Shown here one piece after another: positions 1-6,300 of a stretch of DNA of 8,271 nucleotides. This DNA is from JALUUH01 sp964636675 (GTDB lineage: Bacteria; Pseudomonadota; Gammaproteobacteria; S012-40). The first letter of the stretch is position 1; each line of letters opens with the position of its first letter. The position numbers were made by a program, and so were the translations under genes. The notes beneath the pieces were generated by a model that worked only from the letters and a program-made list of their open reading frames with translations, did no database searches and was not told where the DNA came from. The stretch lies in the NCBI GenBank assembly GCA_964636675.1, contig CAZWUO010000172.1, positions 1 to 8,271 of the forward strand, written 5' to 3'.

Positions 1-1
1 T

Positions 2-154
2 AGCTATACCCAGTGCTCCAACGGGCTTAAGTATGCAGCTTCCATAAACCTAGATTCCGCAGTTGACCACTATGAGATATCGTTAAGTGGTGATAAAAAA
101 ACGCATGAGCTTGTTTGTCGAATTCACTCAGAGGATGAGTGCGTTACGCCATGA
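2..154 (+). CDS. C-terminal end of an unrecognised open frame, running into the left-edge element
   Basis: The frame is open from base 2 to a TGA at 152-154, giving about 50 residues. It starts outside the window and reads SYTQCSNGLKYAASIN, then continues through the inverted repeat at 49 and ends HSEDECVTP. Composition is mixed and protein-like, with three cysteines, but I recognise no family. A 50-codon open stretch is not rare by chance, so this is only a candidate. If real, the repeat-bounded element at 49-205 supplies its last 35 codons and its stop codon, so the original C-terminus may have been replaced by insertion. The alternative is that the frame is accidental. Confidence 0.25.
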   Translation, partial: SYTQCSNGLKYAASINLDSAVDHYEISLSGDKKTHELVCRIHSEDECVTP

Positions 155-205
155 ATAGCACGCTTATAAGCGTGCTATTCATGGCGTCCAACTGCGGATT
201 CTAGG
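49..205. mobile_element. 157-bp MITE-like element with IS1380-type ends
   Basis: The left end CCTAGATTCCGCAGTTG (49-65) and the right end, read on the other strand as CCTAGAATCCGCAGTTG (205-189), match at 16 of 17 positions. Ends starting CCTAGATTC are those I associate with ISEcp1 and the IS1380 family. The inside is far too short for a transposase, so this would be a non-autonomous derivative or a remnant of two ends. The flanking pentamers ATAAA (44-48) and ATACA (206-210) agree at four of five bases, a possible decayed target duplication. A perfect palindrome lies just inside the right end. The family assignment is from memory of the termini only. Confidence 0.5.
147..186. repeat. Perfect 40-bp palindrome (possible bidirectional terminator)
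   Basis: The left arm CGCCATGAATAGCACGCTTA is followed directly by its exact reverse complement, with no mismatch. In RNA the TTATAA centre would form the loop. It overlaps the TGA at 152-154 and lies between that frame and the convergent minus-strand gene, where a shared terminator would be expected. No long T tract follows on either strand, which weakens a classical intrinsic-terminator reading. It could equally be a structural part of the surrounding element. Confidence 0.6.
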
Positions 206-211
206 ATACAC

Positions 212-325
212 ATGAAGAAGAAAAACCAGCAAGACAACGTTGTTGCAACGAACCCATATGCCGTCCCGAGAAATTTGGGTTTCTTCCCGCAATTAGGCGT
301 GCTTATTAACGGAAATCGCTGTTAA
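212..325 (+). CDS. Possible 37-residue open frame next to the left-edge element
   Basis: An ATG at 212 opens 37 codons, from MKKKNQQDNVV to LINGNRC, ending at TAA 323-325. AGGA at 203-206, five bases before the ATG and partly made by the right end of the repeat-bounded element, could serve as a ribosome binding site. I recognise no family. Its stop overlaps the TAA at 322-324 that ends the extended minus-strand frame, the two sharing a TTAA. The short length and lack of any domain make a chance frame quite possible. Confidence 0.2.
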   Translation: MKKKNQQDNVVATNPYAVPRNLGFFPQLGVLINGNRC

Positions 326-411
326 TTGATCAGCATTTTTTCCGAAGAAGGGGGTGTTGGCACTGTTTGCGCGTCTGCCGTAATGTAAATCGCAGTATCA
401 TATTCATTTGA
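322..411 (-). pseudogene. In-frame C-terminal continuation of the glycosidase-like gene beyond its TAG
   Basis: Directly after the TAG at 412-414 the same frame stays open for 29 codons to a TAA at 322-324. It reads SNEYDTAIYIT and then a Pro-rich tail, TVPTPPSSEKMLIN. The first part is the expected last strand of a Put_collagen-bd-like C-terminal domain: the plus-strand paralogue has TAPYKSDWAIAV at the same place. The tail resembles that paralogue's own end, TVPLPPTGEQLQF. This region was therefore coding until recently, still is (by readthrough or in another copy), or the TAG is an assembly error. Aligned this way, the TAG takes the place of the paralogue's Tyr521; a Tyr codon is one base from TAG. 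Confidence 0.65.
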
Positions 412-1228
412 CTATGGTGATGTTATAGAGGAATTATTCGAGACATTTTGGGTGCTGTTTAGTCCTGTGGAAGGAGAATACCAAATTATTGTATAATTCC
501 CTTGTGGCAGGCTTAGTGAAAGAGTAATAGAGCTGTTTGCACCATAGAAATATACGATGTATTCTTCCCCCATCTTTCCGCATACTTTGTATGTGGTGTT
601 AGCAGATCCAATCGATGCTGACTCGAGAGGTGGCAGGTTATACAGTTCATTGATAGTTGTGGATAAAAAGCTTGAAAGTCGGCCATGATCCTCCATGACA
701 TTTCTGATGGCAGTATTATTTAAAAATTCTGTCATGGTGGCAAAATAGCTAGCACTGGAAAGGCTTGATCCTTCTATTGAGCCAGAACCACCTTCAGCCA
801 TACTTTTCCAAAATGTCTTACGGTAATAATGTCGATTGCTCGGGTCAGCGTAAGTTGATGTTTTCCACATGGCATTTGGTGCATCGCCGGCTACCAGTTC
901 AGTGTGGATAATGGGACGGGATTCGCCTGAATTAATTGTCTGATTTTGGTGGAAACCTCCTATCTCGACATTTGTAGTGCGCCACAACCCTTCAGATAAT
1001 GTGATGGGCAAATTGTAAGGATCATATTTTTTTATCCACGGTATGTAGTTGTTGTTTGCTGCTGCCGTAAAATTGCCCCCATTATTAGGACTGCGCCCCA
1101 TTTCATTGCCAAGTTCCCAGAAAATATTGTAAAAACCAGCGTACCGGGCGACGATATACCGCAGGTAAAATTCCTTTTCGGTCATTAGGTTCGAACTGCT
1201 CCATGGGTCAAGAATTTGGCCAGATGAA
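412..1228 (-). CDS. DUF4038-type glycoside-hydrolase-like protein, C-terminal part (gapped gene)
   Basis: This is the C-terminal half of an exported TIM-barrel glycosidase-like protein whose N-terminal half is at 1329-1909. After the N gap it reads SSGQILDPWSSSNLM and then a barrel segment with the signature YIVARYAGFYNIFWELGNE. The Glu of GNE (bases 1102-1104) is the likely acid/base. The Glu of RPIIHTEL (bases 898-900) is the likely nucleophile. This E...E arrangement is typical of clan GH-A-like barrels, including DUF4038 proteins such as GH140 apiosidases. The final ~90 residues (KVCGKMGEEYIVYFYG, NYTIIWYSPSTG) resemble the putative collagen-binding beta domain (Put_collagen-bd) that follows DUF4038. 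A TAG at 412-414 stops translation before that domain's last strand. Family assignment is from motif recognition; the substrate is unknown. Confidence 0.8.
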
Positions 1229-1328
1229 NNNNNNNNNNNNNNNNNNNNNNNNNNNNNNNNNNNNNNNNNNNNNNNNNNNNNNNNNNNNNNNNNNNNNNNN
1301 NNNNNNNNNNNNNNNNNNNNNNNNNNNN
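1229..1328. other. Assembly gap (100 Ns) inside the minus-strand gene
   Basis: Exactly 100 Ns, the usual placeholder for a scaffold gap of unknown length. Two bases of an unfinished codon remain on the N-terminal side (1330-1329) and one on the C-terminal side (1228), so an intact gene needs a missing length divisible by three, which 100 is not. The flanking protein breaks off early in the barrel (YINRLAE, then Thr) and resumes shortly before the catalytic Glu. About 33 codons looks too short for the intervening barrel strands, so the true gap is probably larger. Confidence 0.95.
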
Positions 1329-1909
1329 GTCTCTGCCAGTCTGTTAATATAGTTGACCCAATCAGAATCCGAAATAAACAATTTGGAATAGGCATTTTTC
1401 GTAGGCCTCAATTGCTTTGTTTGGGGCCAATTAGAGCCATAGTATATGAAGTTTTTGCCATCAGATGTTTTCAGGTATCGACCGATTCGTGAGACATGAC
1501 CATGGTTTTTTGTGTTGCTACGGGCAGTTACAGAAAAGGAACCGTTTCCGCTAGCCGTGCCAAAATTCCAGGTGTAATTCCAGGTTCCTACTTCATCGGG
1601 CATGAATCTGGTTTTCCAAATATTACCGGATGTGGCACCATTTTCATCACCGTCAAAGAAACCTTCAACAATAAAAGTTTTTGTTCCTTTTGTAAAAGTG
1701 ACTTTTGGGAATTCAAGAAATTTATTGCTCGTAATGTCATCTTTTAAGAGCTTTAACGTAAAAGTATTATATAACTCAACATTGCTTGATACCGGTGATG
1801 CTGTTGTAGCAGCATTAGATACGCAGTAAATGAAAAACAATGTGATACTAAAAAAATAATGGCTTAGTTTGCAAAAGTAGCAGGCTTTATATTTCATTTG
1901 AATACCCAT
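1329..1909 (-). CDS. DUF5060/DUF4038-type glycoside-hydrolase-like protein, N-terminal part (gapped gene)
   Basis: This is the N-terminal part of the exported protein continued at 412-1228. The start is ATG 1909 or the in-frame ATG at 1897 (MKYKACYF); neither has a strong ribosome binding site, and the second gives a more usual signal peptide. A hydrophobic stretch, FFSITLFFIYCV, precedes a likely signal peptidase I site near SNA-A. The FFIYC sequence is not a good lipobox. Residues ~40-130 form a DUF5060-like Ig-type domain (VEGFFDGDENG, WKTRFMPDEVGTWNYTW). The barrel then opens with GRYLKTSDGKNFIYYGSNWP and ends at the gap after NYINRLAE. The gene points away from the plus-strand operon and has its own AT-rich upstream region. 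Its product probably acts outside the cytoplasm on a polysaccharide or glycoconjugate; this is inferred from family. Confidence 0.8.
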
Positions 1910-2215
1910 AGTCTTATCTTACAAGTTTTTATTTCGATGTTCTTTGGTACGTTTTCATTTGTTTTATTTAAGATTGATTTTGTTTTTTTCACTAGTTAGA
2001 GGGAGATATAGTTTTCCGTGGTATTTCGCACAGCAAACATGATGTTAGGGAAGCACTAGCTGTAAACAGAATACCAAAGGTTACTTGGCGAGTAAATCGA
2101 CTATTATTTCCAGTAGGAAAATGTTTGTTATTCTATTATCGGCCAGGATTTCTTATTTCATGTCCCCGTCGAAGAAAGTTATAATTTCTCTCTACTCCAC
2201 GTTAAAAAATAATGA

Positions 2216-2428
2216 AAAAAAATCTTCCCGAGTAAAAATGCCTGTCAAACTTATCGCGGCTTTATTGAAATCAAAAAAATTGATCAGGTTGATCGCCGTG
2301 CATTGAAATCTAAAATTATCCGTCACGAAAAATCACTCGCTCGTTTGAGGCGGGATGAGCATCGAAAAAAAGTTTCTGTCGCAAAAACATTAAGGGTTGA
2401 TGAGTTCAGAAGGTATGATGAATGTTAA
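2216..2428 (+). pseudogene. Charged open frame without a start codon; possible decayed or frameshifted gene
   Basis: After a TGA at 2213-2215 a frame of 70 codons runs to TAA 2426-2428. It lacks ATG but has the composition of a basic, helical protein, with segments such as GFIEIKKIDQVDRR, HEKSLARLRRDEHRKK and RVDEFRRYDEC. It begins at an A8 run (2215-2222). A -1 shift on that run would join it to the upstream frame open from 2085 (TTG start), giving about 110 residues. I recognise no family. It may be a frameshifted remnant, a sequencing error in the homopolymer, or chance. Confidence 0.25.
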
Positions 2429-2539
2429 ATTTTTTTTTCATTTGTTATGTTAAACGAGATTAATAATATGTGAAGTAGGTCGCAAAATCTAATATTACAT
2501 GAAAAGTTTGTTTTGAGTGAAAAATGCAAAAAATGATGG
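2411..2539 (+). repeat. Diverged direct repeat, copy A
   Basis: This stretch aligns with 2607-2734 at a constant offset of 196 bp, changing to 195 after a one-base indel near the end. Shared blocks include the T-rich run with TTCATTT, ATATGTG-A/G-GTAGGTC, AAAAT, ATTAC/GTTAC and the closing GCAAAAAATGATGG (2526-2539). The first bases overlap the end of the charged open frame. Similarity is clearly above chance but the copies are well diverged, so the duplication is old. Confidence 0.65.
2469..2484. promoter_or_regulatory. CRP-like site in repeat copy A (one mismatch)
   Basis: TGTGA-AGTAGG-TCGCA matches the CRP consensus TGTGA-N6-TCACA except for one base in the right half-site. It sits at the same place within its repeat unit as the perfect site at 2665-2680. 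Because that copy is perfect, this one looks like a decayed or lower-affinity version. The regulated gene is unclear. Confidence 0.4.
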
Positions 2540-2557
2540 TTATTTTTGAGTTTTTCT

Positions 2558-2585
2558 TATTTTAAATCATTCCTGATTTAAAATA
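2558..2585. repeat. AT-rich hairpin, 12-bp perfect stem
   Basis: TATTTTAAATCA is followed by the loop TTCC and then the exact complementary arm TGATTTAAAATA. It lies between the two repeat copies and has no counterpart after copy B. Being AT-rich, without a GC-rich stem or trailing T run, it is a poor terminator candidate. It could be a protein-binding dyad or a small insertion. Confidence 0.5.
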
Positions 2586-2606
2586 CCAAGAATGGGTGGA
2601 TTGCAA

Positions 2607-2734
2607 AGGCGTGGTGAATATTGGATTTTTTCTTCATTTTTATGTCAAAAAGTGCAAAAAAATATGTGAGGTAGGTCACAAAATTTGATGTTACGCGAAA
2701 GGGGAATTTAGCGTGAAAAGGCAAAAAATGATGG
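2607..2734 (+). repeat. Diverged direct repeat, copy B
   Basis: Partner of 2411-2539. It starts within GCGTGGTGAATATTGG and ends at the shared GCAAAAAATGATGG (2721-2734). The following GCTCGTTTGAAG resembles GCTCGTTTGAGG near 2340 inside the charged open frame, so an older, more decayed third unit about 390 bp upstream is possible. Confidence 0.6.
2665..2680. promoter_or_regulatory. CRP-like binding site (perfect TGTGA-N6-TCACA)
   Basis: TGTGA-GGTAGG-TCACA carries both consensus CRP half-sites at the correct spacing, in A/T flanks (AATA before, AAAT after) as in strong sites. It is about 250 bp upstream of the small frame at 2915, 640 bp upstream of the lipoprotein gene and 755 bp from the minus-strand gene start. 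No clear promoter element is seen at a standard distance, so the target is unresolved. cAMP-CRP control would fit carbohydrate-related genes. Confidence 0.5.
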
Positions 2735-2914
2735 CTCGTTTGAAGAAAACTAAAGTGATATAGGGCAGTGCTAAAATCTTAGAGTGTGGTTGCTGATGAA
2801 CGATTGAAATAATTAATAAGGTTAATTTTTACAGTGCCTTAGGTTGTTTTTTTTTGGTAAAAAATACAGTAAAAAAATAATTTTATAAGTGATGTTTTGG
2901 GAGGGAGGAAGCCA

Positions 2915-3061
2915 ATGAGTCGAAAAAAATATAACAGTGCTGGTATATTTTTAATTGCATATTGTGTTTCCAGATTTCCCCAGCTCGATTTTCTGCCCTT
3001 TTTCTTATGCTATGATGAAGCACCTTTACGAGATATGGTTGGCTACACGAATTACATTTAA
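2915..3061 (+). CDS. Possible 48-residue small protein with a strong ribosome binding site
   Basis: An ATG at 2915 opens 48 codons to TAA 3059-3061. It is preceded by the purine-rich GGGAGGGAGGAA (2899-2910), four bases before the ATG and close to an ideal Shine-Dalgarno sequence. The product starts MSRKKYNSAG, has a short hydrophobic stretch GIFLIAYCV and ends DMVGYTNYI. I recognise no family. The hydrophobic part is short for a membrane segment. The good ribosome binding site is the main argument for a real gene; length and lack of homology argue against. Confidence 0.3.
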   Translation: MSRKKYNSAGIFLIAYCVSRFPQLDFLPFFLCYDEAPLRDMVGYTNYI

Positions 3062-3317
3062 AGCGAGTGACAATATTCTTATTCGAATATGTAGAAAAAT
3101 TTCAGTTTTCTTCAAATAAGGCAGTGGTGAATTTATAGCTTGCTTATCAATAAGAGAATATAAGATTTTAATAGCAATGATCGATGCGAAGGAATCGTTG
3201 ATGATTAGGCCCTCCAATTTTCCAAAAGTGTTTGCCACTTTAACAATTTGATCCGCGCGACGAATCAAAAATACATCTCGACAATACCGTTTAACATCGA
3301 ACAAGGAGAAATCACCA
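3062..3317 (+). promoter_or_regulatory. Upstream region of the lipoprotein operon
   Basis: This 256-bp stretch should hold the promoter and leader of the operon. I cannot name a convincing -35/-10 pair. It contains a dyad, TTTGAT (3247-3252) and ATCAAA (3264-3269), separated by 11 bases and about 50 bp before the start codon. The spacing is wrong for an FNR site, and it may be an operator or a leader hairpin. AAGGAG at 3303-3308, nine bases before ATG 3318, is an ideal ribosome binding site and fixes the start of the next gene. Confidence 0.45.
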
Positions 3318-6300
3318 ATGCCTAAGAACTCCTCAGCCAACCAAGCTTTATTTTCTCAGAAACTATTGCGCTTAATTGCATTAGCTGGAATGTTCGGACT
3401 CCTCACTGCTTGTGATGTCGCCCCGGTTTTGGACGGAACGGCAACACTTTCGGCTAATCACGACAGTGCATCGACTCAGCAGACCAGTGCCGTCAATATT
3501 AACGTGCTCGCCAATGACACCGGTCTCGATGATGTGCCACTGGTGATCAGTATTGAGCAAGCTGTAATCAATGGCTTCACAGTTGTAGAAGCCAACAACA
3601 CGATTACCTACACTCCCAACAGCACTTATGATGGTATAGATACTTTCACTTATCGGGTCACGGACAAAGACGGTGACACGGCAACCGCGACGGTGAGTGT
3701 GACCGTCAGCGAGGTAGATAGAACGGTGGCAACCCTCTCGGCTAATCATGACAGTGTTTCGACCGACCAGGGAACGCCAATCAATATTAGCGTGCTCGCC
3801 AATGACACCGGTCTTGATGATGTGCCACTGCTGCTCAGTATCGAGCAAGTCGCCATCAAGGGTTCCACAATTATAGAAGCCAACAACACAATTACCTACA
3901 CTCCCAACGGCACTTATGCTGGTCTAGATACTTTCACTTATCGGGTCACAGACAAAGACGGTGATACGGCAACCGCGACGGTAAGCGTAACCGTTAGTGC
4001 GGTAGGCGGAACGATAACAGCAATTCCCTCGGCGAATAATGACAGTGTTTCGACCGACCAGGGAACGTCAATCAATATTAATGTACTCGCCAACGATACG
4101 GGTCTCGATGATGCACCGCTGGAAGTCAGTATCGAGCAAGTCGCTACCAATGGTTCGATATTTGTAGAGGCCAACAACACGATTACCTACACCCCCAGCG
4201 GCACTTATGCTGGTCTAGATACTTTCATTTATAGGATCAAGGACAAAGACGGTGATACGGCAACTGCAACGGTGAGTGTGACCGTCAGTGGGGTAGGCGG
4301 AGTAGCTACCCCCGCGGCGAATAATGACAGTGTATCGACCGATCAGGTAACGCCAATCAATATTAACGTACTCGCCAATGATACGGGTCTTGATGATGCG
4401 CCATTGGTGGTCAGTATCGAGCAAGTTGCCACCAAGGGTTCTATAAACGTAGAGGCCAACAACACGATTACCTACACCCCCAACGGCACTTATGCTGGTC
4501 TAGATACTTTCACTTACCGTGTCACGGATAAAGACGGTGACATAGCAACCGCAACGGTGAGTGTGACCGTCAGTGCGGTAGGCGGAGTGGCAAGCCCAGC
4601 GGCGAATAATGACAGTGTATCGACCGATCAGGTAACGCCAATCAATATTAGCGTACTCGCCAATGATACGGGTCTTGATGATGCGCCATTGGTGGTTAGT
4701 ATCGAGCAAGTTGCCACCAAGGGTTCTACAAACGTAGAGGCCAACAACACGATTACCTACACCCCCAACGGCACTTATGCTGGTCTAGATACTTTCACTT
4801 ACCGTGTCACGGATAAAGACGGTGACATAGCAACCGCAACGGTGAGTGTGACCGTCAGTGCGGTAGGCGGAGTGGCAAGCCCAGCGGCGAATAATGACAG
4901 TGTATCGACCGATCAGGTAACGCCAATCAATATTAGCGTACTCGCCAATGATACGGGTCTTGATGATGCGCCATTGGTGGTTAGTATCGAGCAAGTTGCC
5001 ACCAAGGGTTCTACAAACGTAGAGGCCAACAACACGATTACCTATACTCCCAACGGCACTTATGTTGGTCTAGATACTTTCACTTATCGGGTCACGGATA
5101 AAGACGGTGATACGGCAACCGCAACGGTGAGCGTGACCGTAGGTATTACCCTTGAAGTTTCCGAGCCTAGTCTCAGCAACTATAAATGGAGCACACTTAC
5201 GGTGCCTAGCCGGGTCTATATCGATCGCCTCTATACCTATTTCAGCATACCTTCTGCTTACCTGGGAATACAGTCTTTGCAAACAGCGAATGATGATAAA
5301 GGAAAATCCGGCAGTGAGTTTTTAAGTTTCACGGTTAACAAAACAGTCGATGTCTACGTAGGCCATGCTGATAACGATACCGAACGGTCAGGCTGGTTAA
5401 GTACATGGGAATGGACTGGCGACACACTTGGGACAACGGATCGAACACTGTATTTGTATAAAAAAGTATTTGCGTCTGGCACCGTCACACTTCCTAGCAA
5501 TGCATCGAGTGTCTACGGCAGTATGTATGTTGTCCTGATTGAGGGCAATGATGATGAGCCCGGTAGTGGAATCGCAATACCCTCTGTCAACGACGATAGT
5601 GCATCGACCAATCAGGTCGCGCCAACCAATATTAACGTACTCGCTAATGATACGGGTCTCGATGATGCGCCATTGGCGGTCAGTATCGAGCAAGTTGCCA
5701 CCAATGGTTCCACAACCGTAGAGGCCGATAACACGATTACCTATACTCCCAACGGCACTTATGTTGGTCTAGATACTTTCATTTATCGTGTCACGGACAA
5801 AGACGGTGATACAGCAATCGCAACGGTGAGTGTGACTGTCAGTGCAAGCGGAACGGCAATCCCCTCGGCGAATAATGACAGTGTGTCGACCGACCAGGGA
5901 ACGCCTATCAATATTAACGTACTTGCCAACGATACCGGTCTCGATGATGTGCCACTAATGGTCGCCATCGTACAAGCAGCGGTTGGTGGTACAACAGCCA
6001 TAGAAAGCAACAACACGATTACCTACGCTCCCAATGGCACTTTCGCTGGCACAGATATGTTCATTTATAGTGTCACCGATGCAAATGACGATATAGCGAC
6101 GGCGACGGTGAACCTGAGCGTAAGCTGTGAGACTTGTGCCAATGTGAATGTAACATTTAGTTGGAATGCAAACTCGGTTAGCGATTATGTTCTTGGTTAT
6201 CGTGTCTATACGGGAACCACGCTTGATACAGCGACTACGGAGATATCGAACTTGGTGGTTGGCAGCAGCGGATTTGATGCCGCAGCACCTTCTATAACCT

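Larger units (their letters stand above)
1910..2914. other. AT-rich intergenic region without a confident gene
   Basis: This ~1-kb stretch separates the minus-strand gene from the plus-strand genes and is rich in A and T tracts. It contains a charged open frame (2216-2428), two diverged direct repeats with CRP-like sites, and an AT-rich hairpin. It should hold the promoter of the minus-strand gene near 1910-2000, where AT-rich sequence precedes the start, but I cannot assign a -35/-10 pair. A second open frame starting with TTG at 2085 and ending at 2306 has no recognisable product. Confidence 0.6.

Noticed and set aside
147..205. Integron attC site, suggested by the palindrome next to GTCCAAC
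   Set aside because: GTCCAAC fits one core site, but no matching GTTRRRY partner lies at the right distance and the perfect palindrome lacks attC asymmetry.
1496..1829. Plus-strand frames of 75-83 codons opposite the N-terminal part of the minus-strand gene
   Set aside because: They are antisense to a clear signal peptide and DUF5060-like domain and have no recognisable product.
1820..1860. Lipoprotein signal in the minus-strand glycosidase-like protein (FFIYC)
   Set aside because: Tyr before the Cys does not fit a lipobox, and an SNA-A signal peptidase I site follows.
3247..3269. FNR-type site from TTTGAT and ATCAAA
   Set aside because: The half-sites are 11 bases apart instead of four, so it is kept only as an unassigned dyad.
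3026..3340. 104-codon minus-strand open frame overlapping the start of the lipoprotein gene
   Set aside because: It overlaps the signal peptide region and ribosome binding site of a much stronger gene, has no ribosome binding site before its ATG at 3340 and no recognisable domain. Its Ile/Leu-rich middle keeps a small doubt.
4215..4994. Repeated 69-codon minus-strand frames inside the lipoprotein gene
   Set aside because: They recur with the 285-bp period and are antisense shadows of the repeat units.
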